Assembly (NCBI GenBank): GCA_016208105.1
Contig: JACQYS010000002.1
Span: forward strand, 98,292-162,291
Reading direction: 5' to 3'
DNA: 64,000 nt
Origin: Desulfovibrio sp.
Lineage (GTDB): Bacteria; Desulfobacterota; Desulfovibrionia; Desulfovibrionales; Desulfovibrionaceae
Translations under genes and position numbers: made by a program
Shown here: positions 7,375 through 16,046 of the stretch, piece by piece
Layout: the number at the start of each line of letters is the position of its first letter
How positions within the stretch are numbered: position 1 is the first letter of the stretch
The notes under the pieces: generated by a model
The model's database searches: none
The model's input: the letters and a program-made list of their open reading frames with translations, nothing else
Told to the model about the DNA's origin: nothing

Positions 7375-8484
7375 ATGAATCCACAGGATACGTTACGACC
7401 TGAGATACTGGAATTCACACCATATTCTCCGGGCCTCTCCATTGACGAGATAAAGGAGCGTTACAAGCTTCCAAGCGTGATCAAGCTGGCCAGCAACGAG
7501 AATCCCCTCGGGGCTTCCCCGCTTGTCCAGCGCGTGCTGGCCCGCCGGGCCGAGGTGGTTTTTCGGTATCCCCAGTCCGGTAATCCCAAGCTGACCCAGG
7601 CCATTGCCGACTTCCACGGCGTTTCCTCCAAATGCGTGGTGCCGGGCAACGGCTCGGACGAGATCATCGACCTGTTGCTCCGGGTGAAAGCCAGGCCGGG
7701 AATTGACAATGTGGTTGCCTTTGACCCGTGTTTCAGCATCTACCGCCTCCAGGCAAAACTCTGCGGCGTGGAGATTCGCCAAGCCAGGCTCTCACCGGAT
7801 TTCAGGTTTCCTTTCGAGGACCTGCTTGGCTTGTGCGATGAATACACCGCCCTGGTGTTTGTCACCAACCCGGACAATCCTTCGGGGCATGCGGTGAAGG
7901 CGGCGGAGCTGGCGTATCTGGCCAAGGCATTGCCGCCCCAAGCGCTCCTTGTGGTTGACGAGGCCTATGTGGAATTCGCCGACCCTGAGGAAGAATACTC
8001 GGTTATGGGTCGGCTGGGCAGTTTGGAGAACGTCGTTGTCCTGCGGACCTTCTCCAAGCTTTACGGCTTGGCGGGGCTTCGGCTTGGCTTCGGCGTCATG
8101 CCGGAGTGGCTGGCGGATCTGGTCATGAGAGTGCGCCTGCCGTTTAGCGTGAACCTGCTCGCGGAGGCTGCGGGCATGGCCGCGCTTGAGGACCGCCACT
8201 TCCGTCAGGCCACCCTGGAAACTGTGCGCAAGGGAAGGGCTTGGCTTTCCGGGGAGCTTGAGCGCCTTGGGTGCGACGTGCGCCCCTCCCAGGCAAACTT
8301 CATCCTGTTCACGCCCCCCATGGGGGCCAAGGCAGTGTTCGAAGCGCTCCTGGCCAAAGGAATCATCATTCGTCCGCTTGCCAGCTACGGGCTGCCAGAA
8401 TGTCTGCGGGTGAGTATCGGGAGCGAGTCGGAAAATCAGTCTTTTGTGCAGGCTCTTGAAGCAATCCTCGGCGCCCATGGCTGA
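7375..8484 (+). CDS. hisC: Histidinol-phosphate aminotransferase
   Basis: Protein of 369 residues, a class I/II PLP aminotransferase. It has the HisC start (LSIDEIKERY), the substrate segment LASNENPLG, the NPDNPSG motif, VVDEAYVEF, and the PLP-binding lysine in RTFSKLYGLAGLRLGFG. It converts imidazole-acetol phosphate and glutamate to histidinol phosphate in histidine synthesis; some HisC proteins also use aromatic substrates. It overlaps cmk by eight bases, so the two are translationally coupled. That pairing with a nucleotide kinase has no obvious metabolic reason but is a common kind of operon in this group. Confidence 0.95.
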   Translation: MNPQDTLRPEILEFTPYSPGLSIDEIKERYKLPSVIKLASNENPLGASPLVQRVLARRAEVVFRYPQSGNPKLTQAIADFHGVSSKCVVPGNGSDEIIDLLLRVKARPGIDNVVAFDPCFSIYRLQAKLCGVEIRQARLSPDFRFPFEDLLGLCDEYTALVFVTNPDNPSGHAVKAAELAYLAKALPPQALLVVDEAYVEFADPEEEYSVMGRLGSLENVVVLRTFSKLYGLAGLRLGFGVMPEWLADLVMRVRLPFSVNLLAEAAGMAALEDRHFRQATLETVRKGRAWLSGELERLGCDVRPSQANFILFTPPMGAKAVFEALLAKGIIIRPLASYGLPECLRVSIGSESENQSFVQALEAILGAHG

Positions 8485-9142
8485 GAAGCTGATCATAACC
8501 ATCGACGGCCCGGCCGGGGTTGGCAAGACTACCCTGGCCAGGAAAGTGGCCCAGGCCATGGGCATCGCCTATTTGGATACCGGGGCCATGTTCAGGACCA
8601 CCGCGCTTAAGCTCGGCGATAAGGCATGGGGACTCTCAGCCGCGGAACTTAAGTCGCGGATGAGCGGCTTGAGCTTTGAGCTTGCGGGGAGTGGGACAAG
8701 TTCGGTTCTCTTGTGCGACGGGCGTCCGGTGGGGGATGAGGTGCGTACCGAGCAGGTTGGCATGTGGGCCTCCAACATGGCCGCCCGGCCGGAGGTCCGC
8801 GATTTCCAGAAGGCCGCGCAGCGTGCCATCGGCGAGCGGACGTCGCTCGTGGCCGAGGGGAGGGACATGGGCACCGTGGTCTTCCCTGGAGCCAGCCGCA
8901 AATTCTTTCTGGACGCCGATCCGGCCATCAGGGCCGAGCGAAGGGCGGAACAGTTGCGGGCAATGGGGCAGGATGCTGATGTCTTGGCCATTGAAGAATC
9001 CATCCGAGCCCGCGACCATCAAGACAGAAACCGCGCCGTCGCCCCTCTTATTCCGGCCGAAGATGCGGTGGTCATCGACACGTCGCAGATGAACTTGGAG
9101 CAGGTCTTTCAGCGGATCATGGATGACTTGAAAGAGTCATAG
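8477..9142 (+). CDS. cmk: (d)CMP kinase
   Basis: Protein of 221 residues with the P-loop GPAGVGKTTLARK at the N-terminus, the YLDTGAMFRTTAL segment and the CMP-binding region VAEGRDMGTVVFP, all diagnostic of cytidylate kinase. It phosphorylates CMP and dCMP to the diphosphates with ATP, in the cytoplasm. The start ATG 8477 lies within the last codons of hisC (ATGGCTGA junction). The stop overlaps the end of a convergent hydrolase gene by six bases, leaving no room for a terminator between them. Confidence 0.94.
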   Translation: MAEKLIITIDGPAGVGKTTLARKVAQAMGIAYLDTGAMFRTTALKLGDKAWGLSAAELKSRMSGLSFELAGSGTSSVLLCDGRPVGDEVRTEQVGMWASNMAARPEVRDFQKAAQRAIGERTSLVAEGRDMGTVVFPGASRKFFLDADPAIRAERRAEQLRAMGQDADVLAIEESIRARDHQDRNRAVAPLIPAEDAVVIDTSQMNLEQVFQRIMDDLKES

Positions 9143-9919
9143 AGGATTTATCTCCAGGAACCTCTCGAGCATCGCGTTCACCTGACCTGGCACTTCAAGC
9201 GTCATGAAGTGGCCCGATCCCACCACTTGTCCTGTTATCAACTGGGGACACAGCTCACGCAACAGGACCGTGTCCGTCCTGGGCTTCGTCGAGCTCACGT
9301 ACAGAAAAGGGGTACGGCAGGCCTGTGCGGCCGCTGCTCCGTCCGCGATTCGCCATTGTTCGAACAGGCTGACCACCACATGCTGCGGAGTGCCGAGCAT
9401 CCTTCGGAGGATGGCTTGTTTGCGGTCGGGGTCGTCCGTGGGTTCGAATGCCGCCTCGAAGTAGCGGAGGAAATATCCCTGCCACGCTTCGGACTTAAGA
9501 CCTTCCAGAAGTGAGTGGATGCGGCTTGGCCGTCCGGGCGGGGTAAGAACCGTGGAGTCCAGGCAGGCCAGGGTCAGGACCAGTGCCGGGTGACGGTGGG
9601 AGAGTTCGAGGGCAACGCCCCCTCCCATGCTGTGCCCGACGACGTTCATGGGAGAAAGCCCCATCTGTTCGGCCATTTCGGCGATGTCGTCGGACAAACG
9701 GGCGAACGTGTACGCGCAGTCGGGTTTGTCGCTGGCGCCGTGCCCGCGCAGGTCAGGGGCAATGACTCTGAAGCGCGCGGAAAAATACTCGATCTGCGGG
9801 GCAAGGAAGGTATGGTCGCAGCTGTTGCCATGGAGGAACAGGATGGTCCGGGCGCCTTGACGGGAGTCGTACACCGAGAGGCTGGTCTGGTCTTTTAGCG
9901 TGACTCGAGAATAACTCAT
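9137..9919 (-). CDS. Alpha/beta hydrolase
   Basis: Protein of 260 residues with the whole alpha/beta-hydrolase triad set. The oxyanion segment is LFLHGNSCDH, the nucleophile elbow is GHSMGGG (Ser near 91), and the catalytic His lies in GSGHFMTLEVP near residue 238. DLRGHGASDKP marks the strand before the elbow. It resembles haloperoxidase, BioH and ester-hydrolase relatives, and the substrate cannot be inferred. ATG 9919 has only a weak ribosome site. It is convergent with cmk, and the 420 bases upstream are free of genes, so it probably has its own promoter. Confidence 0.85.
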   Translation of the reverse strand: MSYSRVTLKDQTSLSVYDSRQGARTILFLHGNSCDHTFLAPQIEYFSARFRVIAPDLRGHGASDKPDCAYTFARLSDDIAEMAEQMGLSPMNVVGHSMGGGVALELSHRHPALVLTLACLDSTVLTPPGRPSRIHSLLEGLKSEAWQGYFLRYFEAAFEPTDDPDRKQAILRRMLGTPQHVVVSLFEQWRIADGAAAAQACRTPFLYVSSTKPRTDTVLLRELCPQLITGQVVGSGHFMTLEVPGQVNAMLERFLEINPL

Positions 9920-10341
9920 GTGAGGCTTTTACGGATTGTGAGGCCTGTCGGCAAGGAGCAGCCATCCGGGAGCTACGGATGACCTTCGATCGGGGCCAAC
10001 CGGAAACAGACATGGAGCGTAAAACGCGGCACGCTCAAGCCAACACCCACAAGATGAGATGGGAAACCCCATTGAGGCTTGTTATAATTGAGAAACTTTA
10101 ATTTTTTCAGGAACCAGGCGTAAAAGCAGAGTTTCTTCTTGGCTTGGGAATAACCGGCTTTTCTGCCAGATGTTTTTTTTCTTGCGGGAGACTGTGCAGG
10201 GCGTATGAGGGAATCAATGTCAAGGGTGGTCTTTGGCAGATGTCACAACCGCAACGGAGGGTATTGATCGTTAATCCGCAGTCCCATAGCGGGCGATTGA
10301 GCGCCCTTGAGGATTCGTCAGACGCGCGGTAGGCCCCGCAA
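9920..10341. other. Gene-free stretch with a possible small-RNA locus
   Basis: No convincing protein gene. On the plus strand there is an extended -10 element TGTTATAAT (10080-10088). It is followed by an inverted repeat (AGAAACT at 10091-10097, AGTTTCT at 10130-10136) and a run of eight T at 10173-10180. Promoter, fold and T run are in the right order for a short transcript, but the hairpin next to the T run is poor. A frame starting at 10240 begins MSQPQRRVLIVNPQSHSGR, faintly like the start of a diacylglycerol-kinase domain, and stops after 31 codons. Confidence 0.3.
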
Positions 10342-10995
10342 TTAATCAGGGCAGGGCCGGTCACCCGGCAGGGCGCGTGAGGGCGAATCCTTTTTTTTTG
10401 GTTTTATATTGAGTGCGCGCATGGCCAGGTAGAGTTCCCGGCTTACCCAGGCGTCAGTTGCGGCGTAGCAAATCTGCGCCTCGGAAAGAATTTTAACCTC
10501 CCAGTTGGTGAGGCGGGCTTTTTTTGAAACGCGCACTCCCAGAAGAGACGCCGCGAGATTGCGCAGTCCCGTCACGGGCCAGCCGAACTTTCTGGCCCAC
10601 TCGCCTATGTCTTCGAACCCCTTCGGCTCCACAGGCCCTATCCTGCCAAGCGCATTGAGGTCGTCGCGAACAGCCACGCCGGCCTTGACCACGGAAACGT
10701 CCCCAATGACTTCGGCCAAGGCCTCCCAGGCACCGAAACCGCCGGAGCGAACAAGTACCACCACGTTGTCCCCGGCAAGCTGGACGAGAGATGGTGAATA
10801 TCTGACGCCACGCTTGAAGGTCGGGCGGGTTTCCGTGTCAAACCCGAGCACCGGGTTTCCTTTCAGCAGTTTCAATGCGTGCAGGGCCTGGTCAGTTGTT
10901 TCGGCCACCACGACGTTCCCTGGGAACCGGGCCTGGGGTAGGCACGCGAGTTCTTCCGGGAGCAGGGCACGGGGTGGTTCGAAATGAGTGCTCAT
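10342..10995 (-). CDS. 3'-5' exonuclease, DEDDy (RNase D-like) family
   Basis: Protein of 217 residues containing only the catalytic DnaQ-like domain, without the HRDC domains of full RNase D. Exo I is GFDTETRPTF (Asp and Glu), Exo II lies near VKAGVAVRDDLNAL, and Exo III is YAATDAW, giving the Tyr-x3-Asp of the DEDDy subgroup. Single-domain members of this kind act on RNA or DNA 3' ends. The gene starts inside the stop of the AlgX-like gene (ATGA overlap) on the minus strand. It is therefore at the end of a polysaccharide-modification operon without an evident functional link. Confidence 0.88.
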   Translation of the reverse strand: MSTHFEPPRALLPEELACLPQARFPGNVVVAETTDQALHALKLLKGNPVLGFDTETRPTFKRGVRYSPSLVQLAGDNVVVLVRSGGFGAWEALAEVIGDVSVVKAGVAVRDDLNALGRIGPVEPKGFEDIGEWARKFGWPVTGLRNLAASLLGVRVSKKARLTNWEVKILSEAQICYAATDAWVSRELYLAMRALNIKPKKKDSPSRALPGDRPCPD

Positions 10996-12188
10996 TGGGC
11001 CATGGGGGGCGCGGAAAGCGCTGATGGGGGAGGAGGTTGGGTGAAATAGCGTTCCACGAACTCGTCGATGACGATGTCCGGTTTTTCGCTCAGGATGGTC
11101 TGCGTGTCGAATGCACGCACATGTACGGCATCAGTGGGGAATGGCCAGACAAAGTACATCCGGGAGAAGTGCTCGGCTAAGTAGGGTATGATCTCGTGGA
11201 CGAATGAGTCCCGGATCACCACGGCCCTGGGTAGAGAGGTGTCCGGATTTTCATACACGGTCAACGGTTGAAAATGGTTCAGTTGGGCTTCAACGCCATG
11301 AATCTCACGGGCTCTGCGCGGTTTTCTGGGCTCGAGGATGATGACGTTCTCCGGATAGAGATCGCCCAGGGCGATCATGTATGAGAGGCCGCCCAGAAGG
11401 CCGGGCCGTTCGGCCAGTGAATATTCAGACAAGTCCGATGGGGTGAGGGCGGGAAAATACTTTTGAAGCCTCTTGGCCAGATGCTGGTAGGCGAAGAAGG
11501 CTCCGAACGGCGTCCAGTGGCTGTCGGTGCGGTAGTAGCTGAGTCCTTTGGATTTGGCCTCGAAAAGCGCTGGGCGCAGGTCCACGATGTCAACGCCCGC
11601 TGCCGTAAGAGCCTTGGCCATCTGGTCCAGTTTGGAGTTGTCCCTGGTCTTGTTGAATCGATCAGGAATGAATTCAGGGTAGATGCTTGCCTTGTTCGGG
11701 GCCACCACCACCATGTAATGAATGCCCCTCTCGGCGAGCCAGTCCCGTCGGGCGGTAAATATCCTTACCCATGTATCGATTTGGTTCTGGGGGAGGGGAG
11801 ATATGACGCGGTAGTCGTAGATGACGTTCAACTGCGGGTTTTCCTGAGCCAGGAAGAGCCAGTCGTCCTTGCCGACCAGAACCGGATCGTGGGGCATGGA
11901 TGCCCCGAGCAGCCGTACGTCCATCAGTTGCTCCCAGCGGACCAGCACCTTGCGCAGGCCGAAGTTGCGGTCAAGCCAGTTGCGCCTGAGGTTGTAAACC
12001 ACCTGGCCAAGAGTGGGCAGGTCGAGCTGGAACTCGGGCATGAAGTTAGGCTGGGAGTCCTGCAGGGGCACGTACGGATTTACTCCGAACATTTGTGCTG
12101 TAGGAGGGGCGCAGATGGCGGCCAGAAAGAGCGCCGAGGTCAGAATGGCTGCGGCCAGTCCGAGCCTGCGTGCCGGTGTTCTCTCCAT
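10992..12188 (-). CDS. AlgX/AlgJ-like SGNH-type polysaccharide O-acetylation protein
   Basis: Protein of 398 residues. A signal anchor occupies about residues 10-28 (AAAILTSALFLAAICAPP). The rest is the AlgX/AlgJ SGNH-like domain: VGKDDWLFLAQENPQLNVI, then YYRTDSHWTPFGAFFAY holding the D-x2-H pair, and the serine segment VIRDSFVHEI. Proteins of this type take acetyl groups exported by a partner MBOAT protein and place them on a secreted polysaccharide in the periplasm. The MBOAT gene lies immediately upstream (three bases between), so the two probably form one acetylation machine. The polysaccharide is unknown; no alginate polymerase is present here. Confidence 0.85.
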   Translation of the reverse strand: MERTPARRLGLAAAILTSALFLAAICAPPTAQMFGVNPYVPLQDSQPNFMPEFQLDLPTLGQVVYNLRRNWLDRNFGLRKVLVRWEQLMDVRLLGASMPHDPVLVGKDDWLFLAQENPQLNVIYDYRVISPLPQNQIDTWVRIFTARRDWLAERGIHYMVVVAPNKASIYPEFIPDRFNKTRDNSKLDQMAKALTAAGVDIVDLRPALFEAKSKGLSYYRTDSHWTPFGAFFAYQHLAKRLQKYFPALTPSDLSEYSLAERPGLLGGLSYMIALGDLYPENVIILEPRKPRRAREIHGVEAQLNHFQPLTVYENPDTSLPRAVVIRDSFVHEIIPYLAEHFSRMYFVWPFPTDAVHVRAFDTQTILSEKPDIVIDEFVERYFTQPPPPSALSAPPMAQ

Positions 12189-12191
12189 GGT

Positions 12192-13646
12192 TTAGAACTG
12201 GAAGTAGATGAAGGGATTGTGCGTGCCGCTCGCCAGAGACATGCAGGAGAGGATGAGAATGATCGGGGTGGCCACCAGGCCGACCAGCGCGTCGATGCCG
12301 GGGCCAACGGCCAGGCTGGGTGACCGTTCCAATTGACGATGCCTCCAGTCGCGTATCCAGGGGATGATTGGAAGCGAACCGATCACTCCCAGGCCAAGCA
12401 TCATAATTACCTTGGGGTTGAGGAACAGGTTTACGTGCCATTCCTTGCCGCTGCCCAGGCTGATCCCGGCCATGGCCTTGAGGAATGCCTCGGCCTGTCC
12501 AAGGCTCTCCGCCCGGAAGAACACCCAGCCAACCATGAACACCAGGATGGTGTAGACGTGTGATACCGGGCGCCAGGTGGTGTCTATCCATTTGCCGAAG
12601 CGCGTGCGCTCAAGACCCAGGAATGCTCCGTGGTACAGGCCCCAGACGATGAAGCTCCAGCTTGCGCCGTGCCAGAGGCCGCACAAGAAAAATACGAGAA
12701 TGAGGTTGAAGGTCACCCTGGCGTTGGAGCAGCGGTTGCCGCCCAGCGGAATATAGAGGTAGTCGCGGTACCAGGTTGAAAGAGAGATGTGCCAGCGGCG
12801 CCAGAACTCGCGGATGCTCCGGGAAATATAGGGGTAGTTGAAGTTCTCCATGAATTTGAATCCGAACATGTGGCCCAGGCCTATGGCCATGTCCGAGTAT
12901 CCGGAGAAATCGAAATAGATTTGCAGGGTGTAGCAGATCACGCCCAGCCAGGCCACCGGCGTGGTGAGCTGGTCCGAGGGTATGCTGAAAATCTTGTCCG
13001 CCGGAAGAGCAACCACGTTGGCGATCAGTACTTTCTTGCCGAGTCCGCTCACGAAGCGGTTGACCCCGTATGCGAAGCGTTCCACGCCAACGGTCCGCTT
13101 GCTGAGCTGGTCGGCGATGTCCTTGTAGCGGATGATGGGGCCGGCCACGAGCTGGGGGAAAAGGGCTATGTAGAGGGATAGCTGCGGCAGAGAAGTGTTC
13201 GGAGGGGTCTGCTTCCGGTAGATGTCCATCAGGTAGGATATGCAGTGGAACGTGAAGAAGGACACGCCGATGGGCAGATGGATCTTGCCGATCTCCATCC
13301 GGGCGAGGCCGAGAGGGTCGGCCACGTAGAGATTCAAGTTGTCGACGATGAAGTTGGTGTACTTGAAAATTACCAGCAAGGTTATGTTGAATGCGATGGC
13401 AAGGCCTATCTGGAGTTTGGCCGAGGAGTTTTCATGGGCCCGGTGCACCCAGAGGCCGAAAAAGTAGTTGGCCATGATGGATATGGCCATGACCACGGTG
13501 TATATCCCCTCTCCCCAGGCGTAGAAGATAAAGCTGGCAACCAGCAGGACAAGATTGCGAAGTCCCAGGGTCGGCGCAGCCACGTAGTAGAGCAGAAGCA
13601 CCAGGGGGAGGAAATAGAAGAGAAAGGACGCTGAACTGAAAACCAT
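12192..13646 (-). CDS. MBOAT-family O-acyltransferase (AlgI/PatA-like)
   Basis: Protein of 484 residues with many membrane helices. It starts MVFSSASFLFYFLPL at ATG 13646, as AlgI-type proteins do, with AGGG a few bases ahead. The frame stays open to 13820, but that extension is hydrophilic and unlike the family. Catalytic landmarks are FWRRWHISLSTWYRDYLYIPLGGNR and the invariant histidine in GLWHGASWSF. It moves acetyl groups from the cytoplasm across the inner membrane for its partner AlgX/AlgJ-like protein, encoded next. A divergent gene for a propeller-type transferase-like protein starts 122 bases away, so the intervening region may carry promoters for both. Confidence 0.9.
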   Translation of the reverse strand: MVFSSASFLFYFLPLVLLLYYVAAPTLGLRNLVLLVASFIFYAWGEGIYTVVMAISIMANYFFGLWVHRAHENSSAKLQIGLAIAFNITLLVIFKYTNFIVDNLNLYVADPLGLARMEIGKIHLPIGVSFFTFHCISYLMDIYRKQTPPNTSLPQLSLYIALFPQLVAGPIIRYKDIADQLSKRTVGVERFAYGVNRFVSGLGKKVLIANVVALPADKIFSIPSDQLTTPVAWLGVICYTLQIYFDFSGYSDMAIGLGHMFGFKFMENFNYPYISRSIREFWRRWHISLSTWYRDYLYIPLGGNRCSNARVTFNLILVFFLCGLWHGASWSFIVWGLYHGAFLGLERTRFGKWIDTTWRPVSHVYTILVFMVGWVFFRAESLGQAEAFLKAMAGISLGSGKEWHVNLFLNPKVIMMLGLGVIGSLPIIPWIRDWRHRQLERSPSLAVGPGIDALVGLVATPIILILSCMSLASGTHNPFIYFQF

Positions 13647-13768
13647 GTTTCCCTGCGGCAAGGCGGATTGTTGGGCGAGAATCGCACGCGAGTCGCAGCC
13701 CCTTACCCGATGGAGGATGTTTTGACAACTCTGGTCCAGGAGCTGTAGCTGCTGTGCCGGAGGTACGC

Positions 13769-15247
13769 GTGAAGCAGATCGGAACACGTGTGGGAGTGGC
13801 AATTCCGTCCACGGGGGCAAGGAAGTGGCATGATCTCATGCTGGAGTGCCTTGGCGAAGCCGGGATCGCGGTGGCCTGGGGAGGGGTTTCATTGTCCGAG
13901 GTGCCAAGCCCCTGGTGCTGCCTGCTGCCATTGGAGAGGCTTATAGCGGGGCCTCGGCCGGACCTGTTCGCACACACACCGATTGATGCGGTCTCTTTGG
14001 AACACGTCTCGGCGGAACTGCTTGTCCTCTCTCCCGGACAGCGAATTTCCGACGAACTCCTCTCCCGCTTGCCTCTGGGAGCTTTCGAGATCGCGCCCAT
14101 CCATCCAAAACTCATGGGGAACGGAGTACTTGAGGGGCGGGTGGTGTGGCGAAGGGCCGGATGCGTGCCACGGCTTGCCGCCTCAACCTTTACGTGCCTT
14201 AGCGGACCGTTTCCGCTCTCCTGGGCGGGACCGCATATGGCAAAGATGGCGAGGCTGCCCGCAAGGCTTGCGCGACGACTTGCTCTTGAGGGTGAATCGT
14301 TCTGGGATTCTTGCCCTGAGGCTGAACCGCTACCGCTGTTTTCACCTGGGTTAGGGGATTGGATACGCTTCTTTGGCGGTCTTGCTGCGTTCGGACTCAA
14401 GCGGGCCTGGCAGGATATTTTCCACCGGCGTCAATGGCATCTGGCGCTCCGCCCTGGAAACGGCGATCCTCTCCGGTCGGGGTTCTCCATACAGCGGTTC
14501 ACTCCGGTGTACCCGCCCAAAGGATTAGGCTGGGCTGATCCGGTCGTGTTCGTAAAGGACGGGCGCAGGTGGCTCTTCATCGAGGAAATCCCAGGCCAGG
14601 GAAAAGGTGTGCTCAGCGTGATGGAGCTTACTCCAGATGGCGGCCTGGACAAGCCCAGCAGGGTATTGGAGGAGCCGTTTCACCTCTCCTATCCCAGGGT
14701 GTTCGAGCATGAAGGGACCGTGTACATGGTCCCGGAGACCGCCCAGGCCAAACAAGTACGGCTTTACAGGAGCACGGAGTTCCCGGGAGGCTGGGTGTTG
14801 GACAGAATCCTCTTGGACGATGTTTCAGCCACGGACGCGACTTTTCTGGAACACGGCGGGAGCTGGTGGATGTTCGTGAACATCCGGGAGGAAGGGGGAT
14901 CGTCCTGGGACGAGCTTCATCTGTACCGGAGCGATACTCGTTTCGGGCCGTTTGAACCCCACCCGCTAAACCCGGTAGTGTCGGACGTGCGCCGGGCCAG
15001 GCCCGCAGGCCTCATCATCAAGCGAGGGAGCAGGCTCTTCAGGCCGGCTCAGGATTGTTCGAGCTGGTACGGTCGCGCCCTGTCGATGATGGAGATCATC
15101 CGATTGGACGAGAGCGGCTATGAGGAAAGAGAGGCTGCACGGCTCGAACCAGAACTCATTCCCGGCAGCTTCTGCCTACATACCTTTGAATCCGAGGGAA
15201 CCCTTGAGATCGTCGACGGGCAGCGGCGCGTTCCCTTTTGGCGCTGA
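13769..15247 (+). CDS. Two-domain protein: formyltransferase-like N-terminus and beta-propeller (GINT1-N-like) C-terminus
   Basis: Protein of 492 residues. The first 200 resemble a degenerate formyltransferase-like domain (VGVAIPSTGARKWHDLMLE). From about 240 on it looks like the five-bladed propeller seen at the N-terminus of glucosamine inositolphosphorylceramide transferase 1: GWADPVVFVKDGRRWLFIEE, LSYPRVFEHEGTVYMVPE, VSATDATFLEHGGSWWMF and RPAGLIIKRGSRLFRPAQD. Such proteins occur in bacterial surface-glycan clusters, with unproven activity. GTG 13769 is preferred because GGAGG lies five bases ahead; a GTG at 13754 has no such site. It is divergent from the O-acetylation pair, which supports a glycan role. 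The 3' end overlaps a convergent small gene by 72 bases. Confidence 0.72.
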   Translation: MKQIGTRVGVAIPSTGARKWHDLMLECLGEAGIAVAWGGVSLSEVPSPWCCLLPLERLIAGPRPDLFAHTPIDAVSLEHVSAELLVLSPGQRISDELLSRLPLGAFEIAPIHPKLMGNGVLEGRVVWRRAGCVPRLAASTFTCLSGPFPLSWAGPHMAKMARLPARLARRLALEGESFWDSCPEAEPLPLFSPGLGDWIRFFGGLAAFGLKRAWQDIFHRRQWHLALRPGNGDPLRSGFSIQRFTPVYPPKGLGWADPVVFVKDGRRWLFIEEIPGQGKGVLSVMELTPDGGLDKPSRVLEEPFHLSYPRVFEHEGTVYMVPETAQAKQVRLYRSTEFPGGWVLDRILLDDVSATDATFLEHGGSWWMFVNIREEGGSSWDELHLYRSDTRFGPFEPHPLNPVVSDVRRARPAGLIIKRGSRLFRPAQDCSSWYGRALSMMEIIRLDESGYEEREAARLEPELIPGSFCLHTFESEGTLEIVDGQRRVPFWR

Positions 15248-15610
15248 AGAGTCCGCATCCTTGGAGGCGCTGACCGGGCCAGCTTTGACGAGTTCCACGA
15301 ATTCGCAGCTGATCCCCTGCTTCACCGCCTTGAACGCGGTCACCTTCATTTCCACCTCCTGGTTTTCCTCGAGAGTGGGTGGGGTGTGCTGCAGCAGATA
15401 CTGCCCGGTGAATTTCACCGCGTAGCGAACGCCCTCTGAATCGACACCCACAGCCCGGAGCACACCGTCCTGTTCCTGAAGTCCGGTTACCGTGCCGCGC
15501 AAGAGCACTGGTTCGGTAGGCTTCTCCTGGCCGAAGTAGATCATGAAGAGAAAGACCGCCAGACAGGCGATGATGAGCTTCTTTGGGGATTTCAGGTCAT
15601 TGACCCGCAT
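15176..15610 (-). CDS. Small membrane-anchored hypothetical protein
   Basis: Protein of 144 residues. One N-terminal membrane helix (about 11-27, KLIIACLAVFLFMIYFG) is followed by a soluble part probably facing the periplasm, with beta-strand-rich segments (LLRGTVTGLQEQDGVL, VEMKVTAFKAV) that suggest a small OB-like or SH3-like barrel. The C-terminal 35 residues are polar and low in complexity. ATG 15610 has AAGGAG seven bases ahead, a good site. Its 3' end runs 72 bases into the opposite-strand propeller gene. I do not recognise the family. Confidence 0.6.
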   Translation of the reverse strand: MRVNDLKSPKKLIIACLAVFLFMIYFGQEKPTEPVLLRGTVTGLQEQDGVLRAVGVDSEGVRYAVKFTGQYLLQHTPPTLEENQEVEMKVTAFKAVKQGISCEFVELVKAGPVSASKDADSSAPKGNAPLPVDDLKGSLGFKGM

Positions 15611-15676
15611 ATCGTCTCCTTCATTTGGGCCATGGCTCGCATCTTGCTAAGATATGTTCCAAACAAGGAGGCCGCC

Positions 15677-16015
15677 ATGTCACCTAACAACAATGACTTC
15701 TTGGACGCGCTGGCCGCCACCCAGAACACCAGCAGAAACAAGCTCCATGAACTCGACACCGGCGACGTGGCCATCTCGCCTGCGGCCTTGCGGGCCATGG
15801 GCAAGGCCGCGAGGGCCCTGCTGGTCAAGGTCCTGGGCGCGGGCAACGCCCAATCCATGTCGCTTACGGAGATCGTGAGGATCTTCGCGTCCAAACTCTA
15901 CTGGAACGAGACCGGCGGAGAGCTCATCATGTGCGCCGATTTCGACGGGCGCACAGTGTGTCTTCCAATCCCGGCCGAGCATTGGAACGTCAACGTGAAC
16001 GGACGGCTCCAATAG
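15677..16015 (+). CDS. Conserved hypothetical protein
   Basis: Protein of 112 residues, without signal peptide or membrane helix. ATG 15677 follows AAGGAGG by six bases, one of the best ribosome sites in the window, which supports it as a real gene. The sequence has a polar N-terminus (MSPNNNDFLDALAATQNTSRNK), a helical middle (ALRAMGKAARALLVKVLG) and a compact C-terminal part with tryptophans (FASKLYWNETGGELIMCADF). No catalytic motif is seen. It is divergent from the membrane-anchored hypothetical gene and convergent with mazG, 31 bases away. Confidence 0.6.
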   Translation: MSPNNNDFLDALAATQNTSRNKLHELDTGDVAISPAALRAMGKAARALLVKVLGAGNAQSMSLTEIVRIFASKLYWNETGGELIMCADFDGRTVCLPIPAEHWNVNVNGRLQ

Positions 16016-16046
16016 CGGACTGTTGGAAGAGGGCGTAGCGCCGGGG

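Noticed and set aside
10240..10332. A 30-residue frame starting MSQPQRRVLIVNPQSHSGR, like the start of a diacylglycerol-kinase domain
   Set aside because: Stops after 30 codons with no continuation in other frames; resemblance over about 12 residues is too little for a pseudogene call.
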